DNA from: Tridacna crocea | Lineage: Eukaryota; Mollusca; Bivalvia; Cardiida; Cardiidae | NCBI GenBank assembly: GCA_943736015.1 | Contig: OX031064.1 | Location: 40,971,361 to 41,035,360 of the forward strand | Reading direction: 5' to 3' | DNA: 64,000 nt | Shown here: piece after piece, positions 21,960 through 33,516 of the stretch | Position numbering within the stretch: position 1 is the stretch's first letter | Layout of the letters: each line of letters opens with the position of its first letter | Made by a program: the position numbers and the translations under genes | The notes under the pieces: generated by a model | Told to the model about the DNA's origin: nothing | Seen by the model: only the letters and a program-made list of their open reading frames with translations | Database searches by the model: none

Positions 21960-22377
21960 CATTTTTTTATGGTATTCCCTTAAAAGGCTACGTAGCCTCT
22001 TAAGGTATTTTTGAATTTCGCGCCAAAAATCAAAAGAAGCATTGTGGGAATATAAAGTGACTGGCACATGACTAATGACGCTTAAATTCCGTAACATAAC
22101 AAACATGTTATTTTCCATAAACTTCTTCAGTCGCTGTGTTTGAGGCATCATTTGTGTATTTCCGGTAAGTGAGTGAGCAAGTTGCTCATCTAAAAGTAGA
22201 CCATGGTTCCCGTCGGTGTTGACCTGGGCCGTATTAGATCTCTAATTTCTCTTGTTGTCGGATGGTTTTCGACTACTGGGGTTTTATGAATGAAAATTAA
22301 AAGGTACTGGGAGTATCAGGATGAATTTTAATATTTTTGTATAAATTTCGTCCAAAAATCTGAAGGGCCACCTTTAA
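21960..22377 (+). mobile_element. Family-2 TTAA element, 5'-truncated
   Basis: Orthologue of 11273-11816 lacking the first ~130 bp. Retains CCCTTAAAAGGCTACGTAGC and the right end GGGCCACCTTTAA. Confidence 0.75.
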
Positions 22378-22641
22378 GTGAAAGTACAAAAGCTGCAATA
22401 CTTTTGACTGAGCCAATTTAAAGATTTAAATGCATCTATATCTTAGATCCAGGTTGACAGCATTAAAGTCAAAATTAACTATATGAAAGGGGAAGAATAG
22501 ATCACCATTTTATATTTTTCCAACATTTCAATATACTTTCACCTTAGGGCTGCAAAATCCTAGTGCTGAAAGGTAAGTTTAAAAGATTATAAAGGTGTAA
22601 GATTTATTACACAAATGCAAACCATCTAAACTCACGTTAGG

Positions 22642-22690
22642 AGAAAGGGCCGAAATTGTAATGGGCCGAAATTGTAATGGGACGAAATTG
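22642..22690 (+). repeat. Short GGGCCGAAATTGTAAT tandem repeat
   Basis: The 16-bp word occurs twice in a row, then once as GGGACGAAATTGTTAT. Unit A has one fewer repeat. Confidence 0.6.
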
Positions 22691-23017
22691 TTATCGGTCG
22701 AAATTTCCAGTCACTGTGAGGACTGTTGACATTTGGGATTCGTTAAATATTCTTCTTCGACGAAGAGCAATACATTCAACTAGTTATGGCAGCAAATGGA
22801 ATACAAATCATTCATATTTATATACTAATGTAGCCTTCTGTAACGCAGGCGTAAAGCTTTTACGAACTTACAATCAATCAAAATGGCGACTGTAATCTTC
22901 ATAAACAACCACTGAGGCCTACTTCGTTTCTAAACAATACTTAAGTAAGGACATAATGTCCTTCACGTTTAAAACAAAAACACATTTCAAAAAAGAAAAA
23001 AATACATTGAACTTTAC

Positions 23018-23089
23018 CTTTGCAGCCTTGGGTTTGTTCAGATCAAATTGTGACTTGCTTGCCTTGCGTTTCACTCGCCGCCGTTTAAG
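23018..23089 (-). pseudogene. Basic Lys/Arg-rich exon, copy B
   Basis: Minus strand KRRRVKRKASKSQFDLNKPK then AAK, ending at a GCAAAG/GTAAAG donor. Tyr in A is Asp here. Conservation of frame and donor between A and B supports former coding use. The start codon is not visible. Confidence 0.35.
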
Positions 23090-23721
23090 CTGTGGTGTGG
23101 TTGCGAATATGAATAAATTAGGTTACTAGCTATTCAACACTTCAGACATTCAAGCAAATTTTTGTTGAAAATGTAAATGCCTTGTAAAATAAACAAGCCA
23201 ATAATTTTATTAGTAAGAGTATTAATGATGCGTGTTTAACGAAAGCTATTTTTTATGTGAACATGGATCCGAGTGACATATCATTCATAAAATAGTGCCC
23301 GATTGGTAATCGTAACATCTCGGCCGATTTGATGGCTCTCAACATCTGAGTAATGCCGAATGGCTAGATTCGTCCGCATTCATATAGAAAAATATAGGAT
23401 CTGTGTATTAACAAATATTAAGATTTGATAATTATTCATTGAAATGTCATAACAGTTCAAAGAAAATATCTATTTAGTGCAATAGTTTGGCTTATTTCAT
23501 TTTTTATCTGAAATTCAATCGTTTTATATGTTTAAATGCTTGAATTTCATAGAACTTTTTTTTCGCTGGTTGAATATTGGTGTTGTTGGGTGATTTCCCA
23601 AATGCCTGAGCGTTGCTATAGGAAGACCGATTACTGACGTAATCGACTTCCAAAAATGAAATTCCCACTATCCATGTCCTTCCTCCAAAAACTATTAACA
23701 ATATAGTCTTCTGTGCGGGGA

Positions 23722-24428
23722 CTAATGACAAGCGTACCACTACAGAAAAAAAAAAAATATATATAAGCATTTATTTGGTTTCAAATCAAAGTCAATCAAA
23801 TAGATATTTTAAGAATCACACAGGTGTAATCTATTTGTGACAGGTGTAAAAGGTGTGAAATACATCCTATCAGTGTGAAATAGACAGTTATAAACAATGG
23901 CAAAACTACCAAATAACTCTTCGATAAAGGTAACTAATACAAACTGTACGTAGAAAGCACCACAGTCAAAGTACCATAGATTTAGTCGATATACATAAGA
24001 AAAAGTCATAAACGTAATACGGGCCAATATTCTATATGTAGTTTGCTTTATTTACAATCGCATTTCAGCGGAGACGCGTTTTGTGACACATATGTTCAAA
24101 TGTTAACACAACGTTATAGATATTAACCGTATAGCGCGTAGGAATACACAACATGCCGGATAAGCTAAGTTACCCCTTTATTAGGTCAGTGTTAATGACG
24201 AAAACGGGATAAAAACACACACTCGTCAGTTATTTAAGGGTCGTAATACACTTACAATTCCATGACACTTTGTAGATGAAAGCTTTGAGGGAAACTAGTT
24301 GTTTTGGCGGACTCAGCGATAGTGGACACACCGTTCATCATTTTGTCTGAAAGTACTCCGGAAAAGGCAGCTTACGATCCCTACAGGCAAAGGAATCCCT
24401 TGATAGGGATTCCCCGGCCTAAAAATAC
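23722..24428 (+). repeat. Dispersed repeat family 3, copy 1
   Basis: Begins after CCACTACAGAAAAAA and ends GGGATTCCCCGGCCTAAAA. Includes AACTACCAAATAACTCTT, TTTAGTCGATATACATAAG, GCGGAGACGCGTTTTGTGAC and GTTTTGGCGGACTCAGCGAT. Partial copies at 42190-42956 and 50456-51130. No coding capacity; class unassigned. Confidence 0.6.
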
Positions 24429-26776
24429 ATCTATAGGTGGGTAATTACATGGAAAGAATGGTTTGAGTTCTTGGACTATTTCGATAGCTCAAAAAGGATG
24501 CAAGGGGAAATAATTATTATTACCAAATGCTAGAGATATTTCAGCTGTGCAGGAAGACTATTGTGTGTGATCCCCAAAGGAGTCTACAGTCGATAAAATC
24601 TAGATCAAACTTCAACTTCCCCTCTACGACGGTAAGTCTTGTTTAATCTTACCATTAATACGCCCGCCAGCGCTTTGACAGAAAAAAAGTGTCAAAGGAA
24701 GATAATTCCTCGACCAGGGGGGAGTTGAAACTTGAAAATTGTGTCTTGAAAATCTTCAATATATATTCAATATATGAGCATAGTTTCAATACAATTGAAG
24801 GAAAACGTCGCCGGTACGGGACTAAAGATTTTACAATAAAAAGAGAAAATCACATACTGTGAAGAACTGTTAACTTTCTGATCTTCATCGGTTTCCAGAT
24901 ATGGTGGACAAATTTAACAATTTAAATTGTATCAATACTTCTACAAACGATAACTTTAGTATTTATCGACGAATTTCATGAAAATTCTCTTGCATTTTTG
25001 TCACCAATCCTTGGACAACCTTGAAAATTTGTATTCCATTTTTCAAAATGGCCCATGAAATGGTCATTATTAATTACAAGTTCAAAGATTGGCAATGCGG
25101 CCTTACCCACAGACCGATTGACCTTTACAATTTGTCCCTATAGGTTAAATATCGCTTTTTTCAAGAAATCGCATGTTTTTCAAAGAGTATGAATCTCAAA
25201 TGAGTGCTCCAAGGCCATTAAACCTCTCTTGTTTGTTCATAACTTTATAGATATAGTGTAATGTTTCATTTTCACTTGTGAAACAAATAATTGAACAGTA
25301 TATTAAACAATTACCAGAGGACAAAATTTGCAAACGACAAATTAGATAATGAAAATTGTAACAGAAAAAAAGTTAAATAAGAAATCTTCATACTGGTTTA
25401 AGAAAATTAAATGAAAAAAAATCTATCTTAAGACCTTAAAGTTTCGGATTGTTTCGTATTGGGTTACCCAGTGTACAGCCAACTTGAATAAAGGAAACCG
25501 GAGTTTCGTTTAGTGCTAATGGCTATTTTATGGCCTAGCAGACAATTGGAATTACATGCATCAATTTGATATTGTAGTCCCGAATTTCTGATCCAGGATA
25601 GACGCTTACAAATAAAAGCAATATAATCCAAAGGCTTGTAGATCTTTGTTTGATAATCATGAAAGTACATGTGAGGAATAGAATATAATATATCTGCTAA
25701 TTCGGGACATGCTAAAAAGAAGTAATAAAAGAACAAGTACATGGCTTTAAGAATAGGAAGTGTCTCCTGACAGCCGGCTGGAGACTAAAAGACAGCCAGC
25801 TGTATTTCTACAGTGTTAAACTTTTATCATTCCAAAATATAAAGACTAATAGAGTCACCTTAATATTCATTTAATGTTGGCAAAAAAGCACTAATTACAT
25901 ATACTTAATAATCTTCGAAATTGCTTACTTAATAAATAAATAATAAATAATAATAATTAATAAATAAATTTCAGTGCAAGTCCTGACTAGTGTTCCCACT
26001 CACGCAAATTATTGCCTAAATCACGTAAAAAATGAAATTCATGTAACAAATATTCTTTGCATGCGAGACCTCACATAAGAAAATTAATGGACAAAAGGCT
26101 TATCTTATGCAAAATGATAGATTTTGAAATTGTTTGTATCCTTAATTACAAATTTATATCAAATCATGCAGAAATACCTATAAAGAAATTAATAGACACG
26201 AAAAATGCATCCATGAAAAACTTGGGGAAACCCATGACACAACAAAATGTCTCCTAGATATTGTCCGATAAGAGTCACTTCAGACTGCCGTTTCAGCTAT
26301 TTAAATTATTTTAGATATCGTTATATAACAGACACTTATGCTGCAATTGATCAATATGGATTGCTCTACCTATAGTTGTGATTTGTGAACCATTTTGTCG
26401 TCATACCCTCTAATATGAAATCTGATCCCCAGTTTTTCAGCCCGGAGGTAGTGGGAACTAATAATTAAAATCATTCTCTTTTTTTAAGATGCTTAAATGA
26501 ATATTGTATAAGGGTAGGTGTGAAAGAATTTTGGGTCTTAGAGCTGTTGTTGTATTGTTTATCCTGCAATCTAATTCTGTATAGCAAATAATTCTACAGT
26601 CTTTAATAAAAACTCACTATCTTTGAAAATCCCTGATTCTGGATAGATAGATCTATGTAAATGTACTTCTTAATTTCAAAGGACAAAGGCTTTACCAGTG
26701 TTTTAAGTTTAATTCGTAAATACTATTTTCTTAAACAGACTTTTCAAGACAACCATGAAACAAAACATTGAAATCA
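24429..26776. other. Unassigned spacer
   Basis: No supported gene. The minus-strand frame 25464-25742 (92 codons) has no family motif. An (AATAA)-rich low-complexity run lies at 25925-25972. TAGTGTTCCCACTCACGC at 25990 resembles a hAT end, but no partner was found. Confidence 0.4.
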
Positions 26777-26790
26777 CCCCCCCCCCCCCC
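26777..26790 (+). repeat. Poly-C tract
   Basis: Fourteen consecutive C in an AT-rich context. Confidence 0.9.
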
Positions 26791-28188
26791 GCTAATATAA
26801 GATGTTTGTAAAATCAGGTAACAAACTCCTTTTGTTTCGCTTTTTGATGAATGATTTAAATACTTTACTTCATTTTATAAATACCACTTATTCAAAAATG
26901 ATATGACTGGCTGAAAGTTGAACTCAACTATCTAAATGGGCACTTTTTGAAAGCTAATCTTTGACTAAATAAGTTCAGATTTCTGCCGTTAAAATAAACT
27001 TTCGTGGGCTTGGGTATTGGATCTATAATAAACATAAGATTTCTCCTGTATATATCTCAACGGGGGTATCGATTTGCAAAGGATCAATCTTTCTTATCAA
27101 CTCTTTTTTTCTGGTCAGAAATTGACAGACAGATTACTAGTTTCTCAAACAGAATCAGTATCACACATATGCCAAGTAAACTTTATAAGTGGGGACATAT
27201 TGAAACTTAATTCTCTTACTTTTATTAGTATATTTTGTTACCAATCTTTACCGTATCTCATTTACGAAGCTGAAAATCTTAACAAATTTCATTCCAGAAT
27301 GAGCCTTTCTTTAAGGAAAGAGGAGGTATAATTGACAATCAAGAAAATGGATGCCATGTATGGTTAATTTTTCCATGAACATCAAGGCAGCTTCGCGGTT
27401 TCATACAAAAGTGTGATTAGGTTTTTTTTTTTCACACCTCCATGAAAAAAATAAAATTATCTTCATTCCTTATAATTTTAATATTACAGACAACATCTCC
27501 CCGCAGATATAATTCAAACTTTTCTTTAGTTTTAAATCTAATGTGTTTAAAGTTCCTTCCATCATATTTGTATGGTACTAGAATGTAACAAGGAAGCAGT
27601 TTTCAGATCCCCAATACTGAAAATTAACCATTAGAATGAAAGTAAAGGGGCAAAGAAGTGTGTAGGACCCGCAAAAGTAACCGTCAGCAAAAGTAGTTCC
27701 GGCTCTGCCGATTTTTTTTTTTATGGAGCTATGAAAATTTTTTTCAGCCAATCAGAACTTGCCAATTTGCATGAAAACAACTGCTATTAAATTATAAACC
27801 TTTAACCACATTTATACTTAAATGTATGTCGGCGTTATGAAAGTATGCCAGGATCCTCGTATTGTTGTTCCAAATACAATCTTAAAGTTTTAAGACAAAA
27901 GCGCTGGTTGTTAGAGATTCGGATGTTGCACTCAAAACTCTATAAAATCTATGTAAAATAGTGGACAAAATTTCCCTGTCATTGAATTTCTTTGAATATT
28001 TGTACTGTTTCAACAAAAAATACAGGTTATATGTATTTCATAGTTTCTATCTCAAAAACCAATGAAACTGTTTCAGAATTTTTCTTAATCGCAGTCTGAC
28101 CCATTTAAGCATTATTTGACAAATGCTTAGGTCAGCGTTTACTTATAAAATTGGAGTAAACACAGCAAAGTGAATGAGGACATATTAA
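26791..28188. other. Unassigned spacer left of unit C
   Basis: A fragment at about 26928-27000 (CACTTTTTGAAAGCTAATC) matches the repeated block at 34410-34480. The frames at 27004-27331 overlap and carry no motif. Confidence 0.4.
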
Positions 28189-29430
28189 AAATCAAAGTAC
28201 TGAAAGTACTCATGGAAGTCGATTTTAGAATTAGATTGAGTAAATGAAGAAATCGTTCCCCCTAGTCTGAAGGTGCGTTTAAACCAAGGTGCATTCAATT
28301 TGGATGTGACCAAAAGTTTCTCATCATGTGCAGAGTGAAATAGTCAACAAAACTCAATACTATTTAAGATGAAACAGTTAAATAAGCTTCTTTTTTTTTT
28401 CACTTTAATTTGAAAGAAGTATCATCTTCTCGTAACATGAATCGAGTACCACAACAAAATAAATATTATGTAAAGGGAGTTGAAACAAGTAAACAGTATA
28501 TTTTGTGAATAAACACCTCCATCTCAAGCAGGACATGTCAATACCCTTTCGCATACAATGACGACTTTTGACTACTCTTGGAGAGAAACAGCTTGAAAAT
28601 ATTGTGGCAAAAGTAGAAAACAATTGAATACTAAGTGTTACATTCTTATCCCAGTGCTTGGTCTCAATTAAGACCTGTCAAAAAGGCTCGCAAAAAGACT
28701 AGGAAGTTTAACTTTGAACTGCATAAAAAAGTAAATGTGGCTTTTATTGCATAATATTTCAAGGGGCCAAAACAAAAATCTCATATTTTTCTTATATTTT
28801 CGAAACATCAAAATAAGTAATAATAGCTTGTAAAGATCTTTCTGATATTTTTTTAATTGTATGCCCTTGTAGTATGATGAACATTGAAAGTATATTTTAA
28901 TACTTCAGCTAGAGTATATTCTCATACTGTTAAATTTGTTTAATGCAGAGAATACTTCTAAGACAAATTTAGGGACCATACCACTTGTATAAAGAGAAAT
29001 AAATGGCCCTTGAATCAAAACTTAACCCATAGCCAACTAGCCCGATTTTTAAAGTTGTTCGGTGTATTTTTGAAAACACTGTGTCCAAAGGTAAAAATGC
29101 TTGCGACAAGCATTTTCATCTCTGCTGATGCTTTGAGTTGCAAATAAATGAAAGTAAAAAAAGCTCAAAATCTTATACTTGATAATGATTTTTAAAAAGA
29201 AAACATGAGTACATGTATTTAGCCAACAACTTGCACACTATGTCAAAGGAATCTAAAGACAAACACTGGTACATTGCAACACAATGCTTTCTTCATATAA
29301 TCCAAATAGTGTCTCTTTCCAATAATGTTTATATTTATCCTTTCAGTACCTTTTCCACTTTTTTGGCCCTTTTTTGAATTGTCTGCTGAAATCTGGGACA
29401 ATTTAATTTTTGTCTCATAGTAACTATTTA

Positions 29431-29649
29431 TTAAACAACAAAATTTTAGACTGGTCTAAATTGAAAGCACTTGCAGACAACAAAATAAAGGCAACTCAAA
29501 AATTAAAGTTTTCTTTCAGGCAAGGCGGAAAACACTGTGGAAAAAGGAGAAATTACTGGTAACCAGCATGTTCTCCTTTTCGAACAATGTTTTCAAAAGC
29601 CTTTTGTCTCAGGGTCGTGAAAACCAGGGATGATTTGGTAAACGGTTAA
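29431..29649 (+). mobile_element. Family-1 TTAA MITE
   Basis: Orthologue of 6230-6448. TTAAACAACAAAATTTTAGA to TTTGGTAAACGGTTAA. Confidence 0.85.
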
Positions 29650-29988
29650 TTGGTTATAGAACAGGCAAATATAGTAAGATACAGCATGTAAACATAAAGG
29701 TAGTGGCAAAAATATAATGAACATGTACCAAAAAGTAATCAAGTGAAAATATATACACAAAAACCTGACTAGCCAGATGATGTGCATGTAAAATATCAAT
29801 CTATCACTCTATCTACATAAAAAAAATTTAGTTTTGAAAAGATTTGCAAACAAGAAATGAACTTTTGCTCAAAGTGTGCAGTAGCCTTTTGAAGAAAGAA
29901 AACATGGTGACCAATGGAGTAAATATGCATTACAAGCACTTTCTCGTATACCGAAAATTTCCGAAAGCATTCTACCTCAAGTCTATAA

Positions 29989-30052
29989 ACTAGAGGCGCT
30001 TGAGCGCCTGTATTGCTCCACAGGCCTGATTTTTCTGTAACGGCGAAGAGAA
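29989..30052 (+). repeat. Conserved repeat head with GGCGCTTGAGCGCC palindrome
   Basis: Orthologue of 6786-6850, with TATTGCTCC in place of TATCGCTCC, as in the solitary copy at 50349. Confidence 0.6.
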
Positions 30053-30278
30053 GTTTTTAACAATTACCATTCATTCCTGCATTTTAGGTCACTTTAAAAG
30101 AAAAAAAGCTATGAAAACGTGAGAAAAGAAGAAAATAAAAGTAACCTGCATTTTCTTAGTTTTACACAATAATTTCTACCCTTTTTGATACAAGTTTTAC
30201 TAATTTGAAGATTTATTATGTTGTCTGCAACATCTTTCAATTATGGCCAGTTATAAAAATTTTGTCTTCTGGTTATAG

Positions 30279-30480
30279 TTAACTCATTACCAAATGACAA
30301 CATTTTAGGGTTGTCAAAATGGAAAGCATTTTGTAGATAAAAAAAATAAAAGTGACTGAAAATTTAAAGGTTGTTTTGTGAAGGGTAGATAACATTGTGG
30401 GAAAAGGTTACCAGCATTTTCTCCTTTTCCCACAATGTTTTCTAAAGTCTTCTTTGTCAGGGATCAGTTTGATTGGATAA
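30279..30480 (+). mobile_element. Family-1 TTAA MITE, right end eroded
   Basis: Orthologue of 7078-7279 and member of the X mirror pair. Confidence 0.8.
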
Positions 30481-30848
30481 CAAAATGCCTTTACCAGAGG
30501 ATTTCTACCAAATTTTACAGGAATGTTCCTTAGGTGGTCCTGTTTCAAATAATTGTGTTCCATGAATAATTCTGGTTGCCATATGGCAACCAAAGTAAAA
30601 AAACCTTTAAAAATCTTCTCCTCCCAAACCGCTAATTGGATAGCATTATTTTTTTGCAGGAATGTTCCTTAGATAGAGGTCTACAGAATTCCTTAAAAAA
30701 AAAAAAAAGATCCGCCAAAAAACACGGCTTTTACGGGAGACTCATTTTCCTTTTATGGTATAAAGTGAAATCTTTGAAAAATTTCTTCTCTCATACTATT
30801 CATTTTGATTTCATTGTTCTGTTGGAGGTTAGTTCCTATGCTGGTAAC

Positions 30849-31051
30849 TTTTAACAACCCTAAAGAAGAAGTCTTTAGAAAACACTCTTGGAAAAGGAGA
30901 AAATGCTGGTAATCAGCTTTTTCTCTCTTTCCCTCAGTGTTTTCTACTCTATCAAGGAGAGAAATCATCATTTTATCAATGTTTAATTTGTTGTCTGCAA
31001 ATGCTTTCAGTTTGGTCACATCCCAAATTTTGTCGTTTGGTAAAGAGTTAA
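30849..31051 (-). mobile_element. Family-1 TTAA MITE in the inverted arm
   Basis: Mirror image of 31565-31767. Right-hand TTAA at 31048-31051; the other end is joined to TTACCAGCATAGG-type sequence. Confidence 0.85.
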
Positions 31052-31198
31052 AGATGGTTGCTTTACATAATCTATAATCCTTTTCATACAAAACAGGAGA
31101 ACCTCTACACTTTGATTAGTTCTGGTAAAGGTTTGTTGACCTACTGGTGACCTAGTACAAAGAGGGACAGGGCTTCACTGTTGTGTTAAGGCATTTTG

Positions 31199-31400
31199 TT
31201 ATCCAATCAAACTGATCCCTGACAAAGAAGACTTTAGAAAACATTGTGGGAAAAGGAGAAAATGCTGGTAACCTTTTCCCACAATGTTATCTACCCTTCA
31301 CAAAACAACCTTTAAATTTTCAGTCACTTTTATTTTTTTTATCTACAAAATGCTTTCCATTTTGACAACCCTAAAATGTTGTCATTTGGTAATGAGTTAA
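31199..31400 (-). mobile_element. Family-1 TTAA MITE, inverted duplicate
   Basis: Mirror image of 30279-30480. Here the core keeps GGAGAAAATGCTGGTAACC, where the plus-oriented copy shows only GGTTACCAGCATTTTCTCC. Confidence 0.85.
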
Positions 31401-31564
31401 CTATAACCAGAAGACAAAATTTTTATAACTGGCCATAATTGAAAGATGTTGCAGACAACATAATAAATCTTCAAATTAGTAAAACCTTTACCAGAACTAA
31501 TCAAAGTGTAGAGGTTCTCCTGTTTTGTATGAAAAGGATTATAGATTATGTAAAGCAACCATCT

Positions 31565-31767
31565 TTAACTCTTTACCAAACGACAAAATTTGGGATGTGA
31601 CCAAACTGAAAGCATTTGCAGACAACAAATTAAACATTGATAAAATGATGATTTCTCTCCTTGATAGAGTAGAAAACACTGAGGGAAAGAGAGAAAAAGC
31701 TGATTACCAGCATTTTCTCCTTTTCCAAGAGTGTTTTCTAAAGACTTCTTCTTTAGGGTTGTTAAAA
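31565..31767 (+). mobile_element. Family-1 TTAA MITE
   Basis: Orthologue of 7426-7654. TTAACTCTTTACCAAACGAC; the right end is lost, running into GTTACCAGCATAGG. Confidence 0.85.
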
Positions 31768-31869
31768 GTTACCAGCATAGGAACTAACCTCCAACAGAAC
31801 AATGAAATCAAAATGAATAGTATGAGAGAAGAAATTTTTCAAAGATTTCACTTTATACCATAAAAGGAA

Positions 31870-32170
31870 AATGAGTCTCCCGTAAAAGCCATGTTTTTTG
31901 GCGGATCTTTTTTTTTTTTTTAAGGAATTCTGTAGACCTCTATCTAAGGAACATTCCTGCAAAAAAATAATGCTATCCAATTAGCGGTTTGGGAGGAGAA
32001 GATTTTTAAAGGTTTTTTTACTTTGGTTGCCATATGGCAACCAGAATTATTCATGGAACACAATTATTTGAAACAGGACCACCTAAGGAACATTCCTGTA
32101 AAATTTGGTAGAAATCCAGACCATAGTTTCTGAGGAGAAGTTTTTTTAAAGAAAAAGTTTACGGATGCAC
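31870..32170 (+). repeat. Tandem-core element, 3' portion (type 3)
   Basis: Orthologue of 7740-8065, with the terminal TTTACGGATGCACGCAC. Its inverse lies in the left arm at about 30499-30745. Confidence 0.65.
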
Positions 32171-32223
32171 GCACTTAAACATCTTCTTTTGTAGAGATTA
32201 GTCGGAGTCTGCACTGCTGTAGT

Positions 32224-32322
32224 TTAGTGCTTTACGTAGTCGCTCTTAACGATGGTGTACTTGTTTTCTGCAATGTATGCCTGCAACTCCCCTTCAACTT
32301 GGGAGGATGGCTCTTGGCAAGT
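32224..32322 (-). CDS. Intact-looking last exon of the unit gene, copy C
   Basis: On the minus strand a run of T ending TTTTTCAG is followed by an open stretch TCQEPSSQVEGEL then QAYIAENKYTIVKSDYVKH and a TAA stop: 33 codons with a strong polypyrimidine acceptor. A's orthologue has an internal TAG, and B's is deleted. The exon is open here, but the upstream OB exon in C is frameshifted and the first exons are missing, so a working gene is unlikely. No homologue recognised by eye. Confidence 0.4.
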   Translation of the reverse strand, partial: TCQEPSSQVEGELQAYIAENKYTIVKSDYVKH

Positions 32323-32462
32323 CTGAAAAAAAAAAAGCCATTGAAATTAAAAAAAAAAAAAAGAATTTACTTTTGAAAATCAAACAAACAAGTTAGTATG
32401 AAATTCCCACACAAAAAAAATATTCTGGGCTATTTTTCACACATAATTTGTGTTAGTAGCAG

Positions 32463-32679
32463 TTAACATTACCAAACAACAATATTTTAGGTTTGCCCAA
32501 ATCAAAAGCATTTGCAGACCAAAAAATAAAAGTAACTGAAAATTTGAAATTTGTTTTGTGGAGGGTAGAAAACATTGTGAGAATGCTGGTTACCAGCATT
32601 TTCTCCTTTTCCCATACTGTTTTCTAAAAGCTTCTTTCTTAGGGTCATCAAAAGTAGGGATTCTGTGGTAATGGGTTAA
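32463..32679 (+). mobile_element. Family-1 TTAA MITE
   Basis: Orthologue of 8349-8566. TTAACATTACCAAACAAC to GTGGTAATGGGTTAA. Confidence 0.88.
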
Positions 32680-33044
32680 CTATGTTTCCTAATAATCAGC
32701 TGCAATATGCATTAGCAATGTAAGGATTTTCTGCAGTATCTCTGCACTTTTCTTGATCTATGCCCATAGAAATTAGAATTTCTGGTGATAATGGAAATAT
32801 ATAATTTGAGTCACATTTACTTTGAGAATTTTAGAGAATCATAGTGGTTCTATTATTTTCAATAGCAAATGACTGAGGAAACAAGTGAGTCAAGATAGCC
32901 CTATTTCAGTCTCCTGAAAAAAAATGTTGAATTATCATCAATGCTGATACACCAATAAGAATGTCCCAACATGTTAGTAAACAAACGGCGTAAGATCAAT
33001 CTTTTTCCAGATCTTACGTTGGGCCATGCAAGGTCTGAAAGAGA

Positions 33045-33273
33045 TTAACTCATTACCCAAATGACAATATTTTAGGCTTGTCCAAATTGAAAGCATTTGC
33101 AGACCAAAAATAAATGTGAATGAAAATTTGAACTTTGTTTTGTGAGGGGTAGAAAATATTCTGGGAAAAGGAGAAAATGCGACTTACCAGCATTTTCTCC
33201 TTTTCCCACAATGTTTTCAAAAGGCTTGTTTCCAAAGGTCGTCAAAAGTAAGGATTGCGTGGTAATGGGTTAA
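33045..33273 (+). mobile_element. Family-1 TTAA MITE
   Basis: Orthologue of 8932-9160 and 19227-19455. Full core. Confidence 0.9.
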
Positions 33274-33297
33274 CTTGAGGACAATACTGTCAAAAGT

Positions 33298-33415
33298 TTA
33301 ATTATCCTTTTACATCTTAATGATTCTGTTAAAGATACTGAAAGCCAGTTTGTGACATTGCTTTTCTGGGCTTTGTCAAATAGAACTTCAGGAGCAACAT
33401 GTAAATGTGCTTGTG
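33298..33415 (-). pseudogene. Possible exon downstream of the OB exon, copy C
   Basis: Third copy of the QAHLHVAPEVLF block, with the same CCATTAG before it. In C it is followed in gene order, about 1 kb on, by the intact last exon. Confidence 0.25.
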
Positions 33416-33516
33416 CTAATGGTGAACAGACACACAATAGTCAAAATACCAACCCATCACAACTGTTCACCATGAGCACTAGGGATAACCTGGGAAGACT
33501 AGAGTGGATTTAATAC

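Larger units (their letters stand above)
15635..23652. mobile_element. Unit B: longest copy of the triplicated unit
   Basis: Starts with AATCAAAGTACTGAAAGTAC; TGGAAGTCGATT follows at 15658, and its inverse AATCGACTTCCA ends the unit at 23641-23652. Compared with A and C it lacks the stretch matching A 5991-6430 and the stretch matching A 7728-8920 (hence the last exon). It has gained a hAT tail (17556-18800), a 204-bp palindromic element (20414-20617) and a 96-bp tandem duplication. Left and right flanks show no clear target duplication. Confidence 0.7.
30193..32117. repeat. Large inverted duplication in unit C
   Basis: Relative to A's order X-Z-Y, C reads X, then the inverse of X-Z-Y, then Y. 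Arms 30499-31133 and 31484-32117 (about 635 bp each) are mirror images about position 31308, close enough that a 112-codon frame is identical on opposite strands (30753-31091 minus, 31525-31863 plus). A second mirror pair is 30193-30490 with 31188-31485. Confidence 0.9.

Noticed and set aside
25464-25742. 92-codon minus frame as a membrane protein
   Set aside because: Only the AT-rich start is hydrophobic; no conserved copy or splice evidence.
15871-28623. Minus-strand frames at 15871 and 28405 as paralogues
   Set aside because: Both lie in the duplicated 5' part of units B and C and end in MITE-like sequence; no domain.
7458-31863. Recurrent peptide KLKAFADNKLNIDEMMISLLDRVEN on many frames, as if a protein family
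   Set aside because: It is the family-1 MITE read in one frame; frames start and stop at element edges and occur on both strands.
30753-31863. Two identical 112-codon frames on opposite strands as a duplicated gene
   Set aside because: They are mirror images made by the inverted duplication and consist of MITE sequence.
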